Assembly (NCBI RefSeq): GCF_900101015.1
Contig: NZ_FNFZ01000014.1
Coordinates: forward strand, 1 to 64,000
Direction: 5' to 3'
DNA: 64,000 bases
Source of the DNA: Sarcina sp. DSM 11001
GTDB lineage: Bacteria > Bacillota > Clostridia > Lachnospirales > Lachnospiraceae
Made by a program: the position numbers and the translations under genes. The notes under the pieces are model-generated. The model had not been told where the DNA came from. It saw only the letters and a program-made list of their open reading frames with translations, and ran no database searches. Below are positions 25,244 to 34,695 of the stretch, piece by piece; the first letter of the stretch is position 1; each line of letters begins with the position of its first letter.

Positions 25244-25332
25244 CAGGCTCCCAGCAGAGGCTGGCCGTAGTTATCAGATGCATTAGTCATGATCTCACGG
25301 CTGTCAGGCTCCCAGCAGGGGCTGGCCGTAGT
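25244..25332. repeat. 28-bp direct repeat copying the end of the macro-domain gene
   Basis: The 28 bases 25305-25332, which include the gene's last codons (YGQPLLGA), recur at 25244-25271 with one mismatch, 61 bases away and beyond the stop codon. Confidence 0.75.
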
Positions 25333-26647
25333 CAAACAGGATCGCGTTGATGCGGATGATGTCGTAGATCCCGTTCTGGATGCAGTAGCTGATGATCAGG
25401 TCAAATTTGCTGGAACAGGACAGGGCTATGCCGGCCCGCCCCAGCAGGTCTCTGGTCTCGTCCATGTTGAGCTCCAGAGCGAGCGCCAGGGAGACAGCAG
25501 TCTGCCGCTTAGGGATGTATTCTCTGTTCGAGCGGATCTTGGAGAAAAGCCTCCTGTCGATGTTGGCCCTCTTATAGACCTGGGTGTCGTTCAATCCACG
25601 TTCATCGATCATGCGAAGCAGGCTTTCCTGAAAGGTCTCTCCCGCCTGAGAGATCACATCCTGAAGGCTTCTGGCCTGCAGACCCCCGGTAATGGACGGG
25701 CGGTATCCTTTTCTGTTTTCTGTATATGGAGAAGAAACATCCTGAAGGGATTCAGCATGTTGAAGCGGTTTCTGCAGGGAATCAGCATGAATATATGGCT
25801 CCTGCAGGGATCCGGCACGATGAAAATCTTCATCAGGGAACTCTTCTCTTTGCCCCCATGAATGCGGCGCGGACCCGCCTGTTCCATATTCGGAAGATGT
25901 TCCGGGAACTGGTCTGCCCGACTGCCTTTTGGGGAAAGAAAGTCTTTCAAAAACAGACCTGCGGCGGCGCTCCGGGCCGGCAGAATTTCCTTTCTCCCGA
26001 CTGTGATAACTTGTTCCGTATTCTTCTATGTGTCTGTCATCCACATAGTTTTCATCGATATACTGTTCGACTCCGGCAGTCAGATTGGAAGACAGGTCAA
26101 AGGCTTTCCGGTCAAAGACCACCAGTGTGATGTCCATCTCTTCTTTTAATCCCGAATCTAAACCCGAATCTGATCCTGAATCTAATCCCGAATCCGAACC
26201 GCCATCCGCAGCGTCTTCCGAAGGCGCAAGGAAGGAAGAAAACTCCCCGAGGGCAATGTCCAGCGCCTTGTCTTTCGGGAAGCCATAAACACCGGTGGAG
26301 ATCAATGGGAATGCGATGCTTCTGCACTCCAGCTGCCGCGCGATCAGGAGTGATTTGCGATAGCAGGAAGCCAGAAGCTCCAGCTCCCGGTGATTCCCGT
26401 CCACCCAGACCGGTCCTACTGTATGGATAATATATTTTGCGTGGAGATTAAAAGCCGGTGTCACTGCCACTTCGCCTGCAGCGATACGGCCGATCTTTTT
26501 CCGCTCACGGAGAAGCTTCCTCTTTCCAGCGGCCTGATAGATTGCCTGATCTGTTCCCCGGTCAAAGACCGGCTCCGGGTTCGCGGTATTTACGATCGCG
26601 TCCGCGTGTACTTTTATAATGTCGTTCCGAATGATTCTAAAAGGCAT
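25304..26647 (-). CDS. Macro-domain protein with long linker and C-terminal HTH-like domain
   Basis: 447 residues. Residues 1-145 form a macro domain (FRIIRNDIIKVHADAIVNTA, IHTVGPVW, ISTGVYGFP) that binds or hydrolyses ADP-ribose derivatives. Residues 145-340 are a low-complexity linker with DSGLDSGSD repeats and repeated SLQ units. Residues 340-447 form a helical XRE-like domain (SLLRMIDERGLNDTQVYKRA, then LDIRRLF-like IDRRLFSKIRSN) usual in this clostridial family. The first ligand loop reads NPEPVFDRGTDQAIY where I would expect Gly-rich NPEPIVGGGTD, so catalytic competence is doubtful. GGGAGTG precedes the ATG. Confidence 0.85.
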   Translation of the reverse strand: MPFRIIRNDIIKVHADAIVNTANPEPVFDRGTDQAIYQAAGKRKLLRERKKIGRIAAGEVAVTPAFNLHAKYIIHTVGPVWVDGNHRELELLASCYRKSLLIARQLECRSIAFPLISTGVYGFPKDKALDIALGEFSSFLAPSEDAADGGSDSGLDSGSDSGLDSGLKEEMDITLVVFDRKAFDLSSNLTAGVEQYIDENYVDDRHIEEYGTSYHSREKGNSAGPERRRRSVFERLSFPKRQSGRPVPGTSSEYGTGGSAPHSWGQREEFPDEDFHRAGSLQEPYIHADSLQKPLQHAESLQDVSSPYTENRKGYRPSITGGLQARSLQDVISQAGETFQESLLRMIDERGLNDTQVYKRANIDRRLFSKIRSNREYIPKRQTAVSLALALELNMDETRDLLGRAGIALSCSSKFDLIISYCIQNGIYDIIRINAILFDYGQPLLGA

Positions 26648-26925
26648 TTTGTTTCACTCCCAATGGTCAGGGCCGGGTGATCTGTTAATGTGACGGTACA
26701 GTGGATGAAAACAATTTTATCACGGTTTCACCGATCCTGCACCAGCATTCCATGGCTGCCCCGCTCAGATAAACCAGAGCTCAGGACAATCAAAACCTGA
26801 TAAATCATAGACCAGCTAAATCAAAGAAAAACATCTCCGGCAGGACGAACAGGGCCCGCGGGGGATGTTTTTGGGAAAATTTGTTTAGAGACAGGCGGTC
26901 TCCGGTCTTCAGCAGGAGCAGTTAA

Positions 26926-27798
26926 TTATCCTTTTACAGCGCCTGAAGTCAGTCCCGCCACGATTTTTCTGCCCATAAAAATGTAGACTATGATGACCGG
27001 CAGGATCGCCATGAAGATAAACATATAGACCTGTGCCATATCAAATTTCAGGAAATCCGCAGAGCGCAGGGTCGCGATGAGGATCGGCAGGGTCTTTTTT
27101 ACGTCTGTTTTCAGGACAAGAGCAGGTACAAAGTAATTGTTCCAGCTGGCGACGAAAGAAAAGACTCCCTGTACAGCAGTAGCAGGTTTCATCAGAGGGA
27201 TCACAATCTGATTAAAGGTCCGCAGTTCGCCTGCACCGTCAATGCGTGCGGATTCCAGCAGTTCTTTCGGCAGGTTGGATTCCATATACTGCTTCATGTA
27301 AAAGAAAACAGCCGGTGCGGCAATACCGGGAACGATCAGCGGGATGAAGGAATCCATCAGATCAATTTCCCGCAAAAGGCGGAGAAATCCAAGTGCAGTG
27401 ACCTGGGTAGGGATCATCATAATGGCAAGGATAAAGGTGAACACTGCCTTCTTGAACCTGAAGTCATAGGCGTAGATGGCATACGCTGTCATAGCGGAGA
27501 AGTACGTACTCAGAGCCGCTGTACAAAATGCCACGAAGAAGCTGTTCAACAGTCCCTGAAGTATAGGGAGATTGCTGTTGTGGAACAGATTATAGAGGTT
27601 TTTTAGTGCATAACGGCTCGGGATCAGAGTGAAACCCTGGTTGAGTTGTGCCTTTGACCTGGTTGCATTGACAAAAAGCAGATAAAACCAGAACAGGCAC
27701 AGGAGGGTGAATACGATCAGAGTGATATAGGCGATTATGCGCCTTGCGCCGACGCTCAGGCTGAAGCCTGTTTTTCTTTCCCCGTATTTTTCTGTCAT
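26926..27798 (-). CDS. Carbohydrate ABC transporter permease (MalG-like)
   Basis: 290 residues from the ATG at 27798 (AAGGAGG upstream). Six membrane segments are visible, with the cytosolic EAA loop ESARIDGAGELRTFNQIVIPLMKPA. It is one half of the membrane channel of a CUT1 sugar importer, partner of the gene at 27930-28862. Given the neighbouring cellobiose phosphorylase and beta-glucosidase, cellobiose or cello-oligosaccharide import is inferred. No ATPase gene is in the cluster. Confidence 0.93.
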   Translation of the reverse strand: MTEKYGERKTGFSLSVGARRIIAYITLIVFTLLCLFWFYLLFVNATRSKAQLNQGFTLIPSRYALKNLYNLFHNSNLPILQGLLNSFFVAFCTAALSTYFSAMTAYAIYAYDFRFKKAVFTFILAIMMIPTQVTALGFLRLLREIDLMDSFIPLIVPGIAAPAVFFYMKQYMESNLPKELLESARIDGAGELRTFNQIVIPLMKPATAVQGVFSFVASWNNYFVPALVLKTDVKKTLPILIATLRSADFLKFDMAQVYMFIFMAILPVIIVYIFMGRKIVAGLTSGAVKG

Positions 27799-27929
27799 TT
27801 TCGTCCTCCTTGCTGTTAAAAGAGATAAAACCAGTCCGGTCAGTTTCAATCTGTCTTCATCGCTGTGTCAGGGTATTGATCCTGAAATCGACATCATTGC
27901 TGTGTCCGGCCTTGGTCCGGGAACAGGAA

Positions 27930-28862
27930 TCATCGCTGTGTCCGGGTGTTGACCTGGAAAACGATGAGACTCAGAATGCCTGTAATAATAAACAGGATGA
28001 CGGAGAGAGCGCCGCCAAGTCCATAGTTTTTGCTGTACAGGTGCTTGTTCAGGTACATGATCAGCGTCATTGTAGTCCTGTTGGGACCGCCCTGTCCGTT
28101 GGTCAGGATCTGCGGCACGTCGAACAGCTGAAGGCCCCCGATCAGGGATGTGATCACCACATATAAAAGAATCGGTCGGAGGATAGGCAGTGTGATATGG
28201 AAAAAGATCTGGGTCGGCGTTGCGCCGTCTACTTCTGCCGCTTCGTACAGGCTCTGGTCGATTCCGAGTATTCCTGCCAGCAGCAGGATCGTTGTGTTCC
28301 CGAACCACATCAGGAAATTCATGTAGGCAACCATTGCCCGCGCGCTGAAGGTACGGGACAGAAATTTGTAGGGTGCCCGGAGAAGACCGATCTGCATCAG
28401 CATCGTATTGATCGGACCGGTTTCGGCAAACAGGGTGAAGAACAGCATTGCAAAGGCGGAAGCCATGATCAGGTTGGGCATGTAGATGACAGACTGGAAA
28501 AACTTTTTGCCCCTGAGCCGCAGGGACGGGTCCGAAAACCACGAGGCAAGAACCAGAGACACAACGATCTGGGGAACAAATCCCATGACCCACATGATCA
28601 TGGTATTTTTAAAATACTGTAAAATATCTCCTGACGAAAAAAGTGTTTTAAAGTTTTTCAGACCGACAAAATTCGGTCCTACTTCCGTCAGTCCATTTCT
28701 AAAATAGTGTTCAAAAAAGCTGTTATAAATCGTTGATACGAGCGGAATCAGCTGAAACACGATAAATACGAGAAAGAAGGGAATCAGAAAATAATACCCC
28801 CAGCGATTATGTTTTAATACATTTCCGGATTTTTTATTTTCCGTGTTTTTTATATTTTTCAT
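27930..28862 (-). CDS. Carbohydrate ABC transporter permease (MalF-like)
   Basis: 310 residues from the ATG at 28862 (GGGGAAG upstream; the longer open frame lacks a site). The first helix is YYFLIPFFLVFIVFQLIPL, and the EAA loop is EAAEVDGATPTQIFFHITLPILRP. It pairs with the MalG-like permease 130 bases downstream. It follows the binding-protein gene after about 235 bases that hold a strong hairpin. Confidence 0.93.
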   Translation of the reverse strand: MKNIKNTENKKSGNVLKHNRWGYYFLIPFFLVFIVFQLIPLVSTIYNSFFEHYFRNGLTEVGPNFVGLKNFKTLFSSGDILQYFKNTMIMWVMGFVPQIVVSLVLASWFSDPSLRLRGKKFFQSVIYMPNLIMASAFAMLFFTLFAETGPINTMLMQIGLLRAPYKFLSRTFSARAMVAYMNFLMWFGNTTILLLAGILGIDQSLYEAAEVDGATPTQIFFHITLPILRPILLYVVITSLIGGLQLFDVPQILTNGQGGPNRTTMTLIMYLNKHLYSKNYGLGGALSVILFIITGILSLIVFQVNTRTQR

Positions 28863-28992
28863 AATACTTCCCCGTACTTTTCTGATGATCACAATGTGTG
28901 ATCCTGTGATTATGATGGGCTGTTTAGTCTGATGTGTGCCCCTGGCAATGACTGATGATGTCCAGCTGTTATTATGCTCTGTCTGGTCCGAT

Positions 28993-29022
28993 GTGTGCCC
29001 CTTAGCGATGTAAGGGGCACAC
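28993..29022 (-). other. Intercistronic hairpin between binding protein and permease genes
   Basis: Perfect 12-bp stem GTGTGCCCCTTA (28993-29004) / TAAGGGGCACAC (29011-29022) with a 6-base loop and no T run. Such hairpins after binding-protein genes often stabilise the upstream mRNA and lower permease expression. The left arm is part of a 59-base-spaced direct repeat (GATGTGTGCCCC at about 28931 and 28990). Confidence 0.65.
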
Positions 29023-29097
29023 AAATGCCGGTCATACTCTGTTCAATGCGTCTTTAAAAGTAAATACCTTTTAAGGAACTTTTAAGGAATCTGAAAC

Positions 29098-30495
29098 TCA
29101 ATACTCAAGCTCAGGATATTTTTCCTTGACAGATTTGTAGAAAGCCTGGAGCGCTTCGTCATAGGTCGCGTTGCCTTCGAAGTATTCCTTCATGGACAGC
29201 TGGAAGGATTCGTTGCAGCCCTGATCATATTCGGAAATGTTGGAGAGCTGGATCTTATCGGCGCCTTCACAGAACATTGCGAGAGGATTCTGGCCTCCCA
29301 GGGGTTTGAATGCGAAGCTGTCGTCGGTTGCCGCCGCTTCCATGGCAGGTTTGTTGTTTACGAAGTCATTGTCCATCTTGACAATGTCGGTCATGACTTC
29401 TTCATTGGTTGTCATCTGTCTCATGATTTCAGCGACAAGAGTGGGGTTGTCTGTACCTGCGGCTGCGCAGATCCATGTGCCGCCCCAGTAGAAGCCCTGG
29501 GGACCTACAGTTGCGCCCCATCCGCCTGCAAATGTACGGGATCCGTCATCTTCATTGGCACCATCGTCCACATTGCCCATGGAGAAGTTGATCAGCCATG
29601 CCGGTCCGAAGTAGCAGAATACGTTCGCGTCTTTGGCAAAGCCCTTTGACCAGTCGGTGGACCAGAGATCAGCAGTCCCGGTCTCTCCTGCATCAACCTG
29701 CTCTTTGGACATATCGACCCAGGCCTTGATGTTGTCGTCGACATTGATCTTTCCGTCAACGACCCAGGGAGAGGTGACGTTGTTGGAGAATACACGGTAG
29801 GAATCATTGGTGGTGGAGGTGATCTTGTATCCTTTTTCTTTCAATAAGGCTGCTGTCTTATCGAAGGTATCCCAGTCCGCAACTGCCTTCTGGACTTCAT
29901 CGGGATCATCGGAGCCGAGAACTTCCCTGGCAATATCCCTGTTGTAGATCAGGACGCCGGGGCAGCCCTGCCAGGTCAGGCCCTTCAGATTGCCGTCCGC
30001 ATCTGTGACAATATCCTTTGTATACTGGTACTGATTTGCCAGCTCCTCCTCTGTAATACCGAGGTCGGAGATTGGAAGGGCAACAGGTGTGTTCACATAT
30101 TTGAGCGCGTAATCTGCTTCAACGAGGAAGAGGTCTACTCTGTCATCCGCGGCTTCATCCATATTCTCCGGAAGGATTGCGTCCAGATTGTTCTGGTAAG
30201 CGTTGTCGGTGGACGGCGTCACAGTGAATGTGACTTGCACATCGCCGATCTTCCCGCCTTTTGTGGCGTCATCCTTATCGGCGGCTTCATATCCGGGCAT
30301 ATGGTCGCGCATTCTCCTGGCGAATTCATCATTCCAGCACTGGATGTTGAGGACCTTTCCCTCGCTGGCTTCGTCACCTGCCGCGCCGGTTGTTTCCGCA
30401 GGTTTGGTACTGCCGGCCCCGCCGGAGCTGCCGCAGGCTGCGAGAGACGCGGCAATTATGCCAGCCAATAAGATACTGATCATTCTCTTTTTCAT
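29098..30495 (-). CDS. Sugar ABC transporter substrate-binding lipoprotein
   Basis: 465 residues from the ATG at 30495 (AAGGAG upstream). The lipobox is LAAC at residues 17-20, followed by a GSSGGAG linker, so it is anchored to the outer face of the membrane. The body is a family 1 solute-binding protein: VLNIQCWNDEFARRM, GLTWQGCPGVLIYNRD, GFYWGGTWICAAA. It delivers sugar, probably cello-oligosaccharide, to the two permeases downstream. Confidence 0.92.
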   Translation of the reverse strand: MKKRMISILLAGIIAASLAACGSSGGAGSTKPAETTGAAGDEASEGKVLNIQCWNDEFARRMRDHMPGYEAADKDDATKGGKIGDVQVTFTVTPSTDNAYQNNLDAILPENMDEAADDRVDLFLVEADYALKYVNTPVALPISDLGITEEELANQYQYTKDIVTDADGNLKGLTWQGCPGVLIYNRDIAREVLGSDDPDEVQKAVADWDTFDKTAALLKEKGYKITSTTNDSYRVFSNNVTSPWVVDGKINVDDNIKAWVDMSKEQVDAGETGTADLWSTDWSKGFAKDANVFCYFGPAWLINFSMGNVDDGANEDDGSRTFAGGWGATVGPQGFYWGGTWICAAAGTDNPTLVAEIMRQMTTNEEVMTDIVKMDNDFVNNKPAMEAAATDDSFAFKPLGGQNPLAMFCEGADKIQLSNISEYDQGCNESFQLSMKEYFEGNATYDEALQAFYKSVKEKYPELEY

Positions 30496-30691
30496 AACTA
30501 CTCCTTTCATGACAGATTTTGTTTTATCTGAATGAACCTTTGTGGTGGTGAACATGGATGAATTTCTTTGCCGGCGGAGAAGGCCTGTGCCCGCCCAAAG
30601 AGCAGATCTCTTTTTCACCTGCAGGCGCAGTCGTGTCTTTAAAGCCTGTGCCTGTGCAGGAACAGGAAGAACCGGCTCTGTCTACAATACT

Positions 30692-31717
30692 TCAGACTGC
30701 TGCGACACTGGTTCCTTCCAGCACATAACCGGACACGGATATTTCCTCCGGAATACATGTCTTTTTGTTTTCAATCGTCTCAACGAGCTTTCTGGCAGAG
30801 ACCCGTCCGATCTGTTCCGCGTCCTGATGGTAGGTCGTCAGCCTTGGGCGGAGAAACTGACTGATCGGAACTCCATCATACCCTGCAGTACTGACATCCT
30901 CCGGAACAGAGAGTCCCATTTTTTCCAGCTCCGTCATTCCCCCGATATAGGAAAAATCATCCGGATACAGGATGACTGTCGGCGGATCCGGCAGCTCCAT
31001 CAGATATCTTGTCGCCTCCCGGCTTTTCTGCGGGTCGTGGAAACGCCCCTGGACAAGGTACCTTTCGTCAGGCTCTATCCCATGGTCCCTCATGGCGCGG
31101 TTAAAGCCTACGAGACGCTTATTGGTGACAGAGGTCCTTTCTCCGTATATAAAAGCAATTTTGCGGTGCCCCTTTCCGATCAGAAAAGAAGTGAGGGCAT
31201 AGCAGCCTTCCATGTTGTCCGACATGACACAGCTGGTGCTGTCGAAAGCATAATCAACGGTGATGACCGGGATCTCACTTTTTACCAGTTCAATAACACC
31301 GGCATCTGAGAAATTCACATTCGCGATCAGTACTCCGTCAACTTTCCGGTACTGGCAGTGCTCCAGATAGGTCATCGGCATACCGCCGATGTTTTTCCCT
31401 ATAAATGTAATGTCATATCCGAGCCTCTCCGCTTCGTCCCTGGCAGCATCCAGAATCCCCGAAAAATACTCATGGGTCAGTCCGGAGTTCATGCCGTCCA
31501 CAAACAGCACACCGATATTGTGCGATGTATTTGTCTTGAGCTGCCTTGCGGCTGTATTCGGTACATAGTGCATTTCCCTGGCTGTCTTCCGAATCAGTTC
31601 AGCAGTCTCCGGACTGATATCACCGTAATTATTCAGTGCTTTGCTGACGGTTGAAGCCGAAACACCGCATTTCGTGGCGATATCTTTGATCGTAATACTG
31701 CCTTTTCCGTTTCCCAT
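30692..31717 (-). CDS. LacI-family transcriptional regulator of the cellobiose genes
   Basis: 341 residues from the ATG at 31717. The HTH and hinge are ITIKDIATKCGVSASTVSKA, then ALNNYGDISPETAELIR. The effector domain is a periplasmic-binding-protein fold (NIGVLFVDGMNSGLTHEYFS, VITVDYAFDS, PPTVILYPDD). It lies between the transporter genes and the divergent phosphorylase gene. LacI-type palindromes at 31856-31877 and 32048-32067 in the divergent region are its likely targets. Confidence 0.93.
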   Translation of the reverse strand: MGNGKGSITIKDIATKCGVSASTVSKALNNYGDISPETAELIRKTAREMHYVPNTAARQLKTNTSHNIGVLFVDGMNSGLTHEYFSGILDAARDEAERLGYDITFIGKNIGGMPMTYLEHCQYRKVDGVLIANVNFSDAGVIELVKSEIPVITVDYAFDSTSCVMSDNMEGCYALTSFLIGKGHRKIAFIYGERTSVTNKRLVGFNRAMRDHGIEPDERYLVQGRFHDPQKSREATRYLMELPDPPTVILYPDDFSYIGGMTELEKMGLSVPEDVSTAGYDGVPISQFLRPRLTTYHQDAEQIGRVSARKLVETIENKKTCIPEEISVSGYVLEGTSVAAV

Positions 31718-31855
31718 GATTTCCACTTCCCGTATGAAAATAAGTGCTTTTCAAATACCTTCCTTACCTTTTTCAAATGTACTTTTCGATAAAAGTTTCT
31801 CAATAAGGCCTCTGCAATTTGCGTTTTTCGAATCCGGTTTCAACAAGCGCTGCAG

Positions 31856-31877
31856 TTTACGAATACGTTTTCGTAAA
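31856..31877. promoter_or_regulatory. LacI-type operator O1
   Basis: Perfect 8-bp arms TTTACGAA (31856-31863) / TTCGTAAA (31870-31877) around TACGTT, in the divergent region between lacI and the cellobiose phosphorylase gene. A half site TTTTTCGAATCCGG lies near 31825. Confidence 0.6.
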
Positions 31878-31984
31878 TTTATTTTAAAGCCTGTCAGAGT
31901 AGATTTCAACCCTCAAGAATATCTAATTTTTATCCCCGGTTTTTGGTCATATTCTCCAAATTTGCATATCATTGCTGCTCTGTA

Positions 31985-32014
31985 TTTACAACAGGCACTG
32001 GTTTGCCTTATACT
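31985..32014 (+). promoter_or_regulatory. Probable promoter of the cellobiose phosphorylase gene
   Basis: TTTACA (31985-31990), 18-base spacer, TATACT (32009-32014). The operator at 32048 lies just downstream and the mRNA leader would be about 205 bases. Confidence 0.5.
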
Positions 32015-32047
32015 TTAAAGGAATTTTTCACGAGCAGGAGCAATATG

Positions 32048-32067
32048 ATTCGAAATCGTTTTCGAAT
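32048..32067. promoter_or_regulatory. LacI-type operator O2
   Basis: Perfect 8-bp arms ATTCGAAA (32048-32055) / TTTCGAAT (32060-32067) around TCGT, about 30 bases downstream of the promoter start point, where a bound repressor would block elongation. Confidence 0.65.
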
Positions 32068-32226
32068 AGGCAGTCCGCGGCTCACCGCAGGTCTTTCAGT
32101 ATAGTTTTTTACTTCATAGTTTTTGTATTTGACAGTTTTTTTGCTTACTTTCTTTTTCTTTACAGTTTTTACTTTAAAGGGAATCTGACAGGAAGCGGAT
32201 TCAGTTATATTGGTCAGGAGGAAAAA

Positions 32227-34665
32227 ATGGGAAAATACGGCTATTTCGACGATGAGAAAAGGGAATATGTTATCACCAATCCAAGGACGCCGCTTCCCTG
32301 GATCAATTATCTGGGTACAAACTCCTTCTTTCGTCTGATTTCCAATACGGCGGGAGGATACTGCTTTTACAAGGATGCGAAGCTGCTGAGGCTGACGCGG
32401 TACCGCTACAATAACAGTCCGATGGACTGCGGCGGGCATTATTTTTACATTAAAGACGGGAAAACCGTCTGGAACCCCGGATGGCAGCCGGTTCAGACGG
32501 AACCGGACTCTTATGTCTGCCGTCACGGTCTTGGTTACACGGTGATTGAATCAGAGAAGGATCAGCTCACCGCGAAGCAGGAGGTCTTCGTTCCGGTAGA
32601 TGCGGACTGTGAGATCGACCGGCTCACTCTGAAGAACAAGGGCCGCTGTGAAAAGGTGATCGATGTTTTCAGCTATGTAGAATTCTGCCTCTGGAACGCA
32701 GAAGACGATTCTTCCAATTTTCAGCGCAATTTCTCGACGGGAGAAGTGGAGGTCTGCGGAAGCCGCATTTATCACAAGACAGAGTACCGGGAGCGGCGGA
32801 ATCATTATGCGGTGTTTTCCGTCAATCGGGACATCGTCGGTTTTGACACCAGCAGGGATGCCTTCGCGGGTCTCTACAACGGCGCTTCTTCTCCACAGGC
32901 AGTTCTGGAAGGGAAAAGCCGCAACAGCATCGCGCATGGATGGGCACCGGTGGGAAGTCATCATCTTTCGATCCGGCTTGCACCGGGCGAGAGCACTTCC
33001 ATGATCTTTGTTCTCGGATACTGCGAGAATCCGGAGGATCAGAAGTTCGAAGCCCCCGGTGTGATCAATAAAGCGCCGGCTCATCAGCTGTTGTCAAGGT
33101 TTCAGACCGATGAGCAGGTAGACGCAGCGCTCACCTCGCTTTCCCGCTACTGGGAGTCTCTTCTGTCCCGGTTCCGCATCAAATCCGGCGATGACAGGCT
33201 TGACCGTATGGTGAATATCTGGAACCAGTACCAGTGCATGGTCACTTTCTGCATGAGCCGCAGTGCCAGTTATTATGAGAGCGGCCTGGGAAGAGGCATG
33301 GGCTTCAGGGATTCCTGTCAGGATCTGTTCGGCTTTGTCCATCTGATCCCGGAGAGGGCGCGGGAACGCATTATTGATATCGCAAACACACAGTTTGAGG
33401 ATGGAAGTGCCTATCACCAGTACCAGCCGCTGACAAAGCGGGGAAATGCCGGTGTCGGGAGCGGCTTTAACGATGATCCGCTCTGGCTGATCGCGGCGGC
33501 TTCCGCTTACATCAGGGAAACCGGAGATTTCGGTATTCTGGAAGAGATGTGCTCCTTCGACTCCAGTGAGACCAATAAGGCCACGCTGATGGAGCATCTC
33601 CGCAGGAGCTTCCGTTACACAGTCACGCACAGGGGGCCGCACGGGCTTCCGCAGATCGGGCGGGCCGACTGGAACGACTGCCTGAATCTGAACTGCTTTT
33701 CCACGACGCCCGGTGAGAGTTTCCAGGTCACCGGTCCCAGTGAGGGGCCGATTGCGGAGAGTGTCTTCATTGCCGCCATGTTCGTCAAATACGGAAGAGA
33801 ATATGCCGACCTGTGTGAGCATACCGGTCTGACGGAGGAAGCCGCTGAAGCCCGCGCCGAAGCGGCGGAGATGGAAAAATGTATTCTGGAAGCCGGCTGG
33901 GACGGCGAGTGGTTTGTGAGAGCTTATGACGCTTTTTCAAAGCCGGTCGGAAGCCATGTCTGCGAAGAGGGGAAAATCTATATTGAACCGCAGGGCATGT
34001 GTGTTATGGCGGGTGTCGGAGTGGAGACCGGCGAGGCGGCAAAAGCGCTGGACAGTGTCGGAAAATATCTGGATACAGACTACGGGATCGTGCTGCATCA
34101 GCCGGCCTATACCGTATATCATCCCGAGCTGGGGGAGATTTCTTCCTATCCTCCGGGGTATAAGGAAAACGCCGGCATTTTCTGCCACAACAATCCCTGG
34201 ATCGTCTGTGCTGAAACGGTTCTGGGGCACGGGAACAGAGCCTTTGAGGTCTTCCGGAAGACTTGTCCGTTTTATCTTGAAGATGCCGTCGACATCCGGC
34301 GAGTAGAGCCTTATGTTTACTGTCAGATGATCGCGGGGCCGGATTCCGCCACCTTTGGAGAGGGAAAAAACAGCTGGCTGACCGGTACAGCGGCGTGGAC
34401 ATTTGCCTGCATGACCCAATACATTCTCGGCATCAGGCCGACACTGGACGGACTGCGGATCGATCCCTGTATTCCGGATACTCTCAGAGAGATCCACTGC
34501 GAGCGGATCTACCGGGGGGCTGCCTGCCACATTGAGATCAACAATGCCGCAGGCGTCCAGCATGGAGTGGTCTCCATGACAGTAAACGGAAAGCAGGTTC
34601 CGGGAACGCTGGTCCCTCTGGAAAAGGGATGCAGGGAATATACAGTTTCTGTAGTAATGGGATGA
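32227..34665 (+). CDS. Cellobiose phosphorylase (GH94)
   Basis: 812 residues from ATG 32227, which has AGGAGG upstream; the open frame extends further left but without a site. The sequence follows cellobiose phosphorylases closely from its first residues ([20 protein letters not shown]) through [10 protein letters not shown] and [20 protein letters not shown], where the Asp of FRDS is the expected general acid, to [16 protein letters not shown]. It splits cellobiose with phosphate into glucose 1-phosphate and glucose in the cytosol and saves ATP. It is followed at 30 bases by the GH1 gene. Confidence 0.95.
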   Translation: MGKYGYFDDEKREYVITNPRTPLPWINYLGTNSFFRLISNTAGGYCFYKDAKLLRLTRYRYNNSPMDCGGHYFYIKDGKTVWNPGWQPVQTEPDSYVCRHGLGYTVIESEKDQLTAKQEVFVPVDADCEIDRLTLKNKGRCEKVIDVFSYVEFCLWNAEDDSSNFQRNFSTGEVEVCGSRIYHKTEYRERRNHYAVFSVNRDIVGFDTSRDAFAGLYNGASSPQAVLEGKSRNSIAHGWAPVGSHHLSIRLAPGESTSMIFVLGYCENPEDQKFEAPGVINKAPAHQLLSRFQTDEQVDAALTSLSRYWESLLSRFRIKSGDDRLDRMVNIWNQYQCMVTFCMSRSASYYESGLGRGMGFRDSCQDLFGFVHLIPERARERIIDIANTQFEDGSAYHQYQPLTKRGNAGVGSGFNDDPLWLIAAASAYIRETGDFGILEEMCSFDSSETNKATLMEHLRRSFRYTVTHRGPHGLPQIGRADWNDCLNLNCFSTTPGESFQVTGPSEGPIAESVFIAAMFVKYGREYADLCEHTGLTEEAAEARAEAAEMEKCILEAGWDGEWFVRAYDAFSKPVGSHVCEEGKIYIEPQGMCVMAGVGVETGEAAKALDSVGKYLDTDYGIVLHQPAYTVYHPELGEISSYPPGYKENAGIFCHNNPWIVCAETVLGHGNRAFEVFRKTCPFYLEDAVDIRRVEPYVYCQMIAGPDSATFGEGKNSWLTGTAAWTFACMTQYILGIRPTLDGLRIDPCIPDTLREIHCERIYRGAACHIEINNAAGVQHGVVSMTVNGKQVPGTLVPLEKGCREYTVSVVMG

Positions 34666-34695
34666 GAATGAAAAAACCAGCGGGAGATCAGTTAT

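Noticed and set aside
24128-26647. VWA and macro-domain genes as one defence operon
   Set aside because: A strong bidirectional terminator and a tandem repeat separate them, so co-transcription is unlikely.
32102-32160. TTGACA at 32129 as the phosphorylase promoter
   Set aside because: No -10 box at 16-18 bases; the TTTACA-18-TATACT pair upstream fits better.
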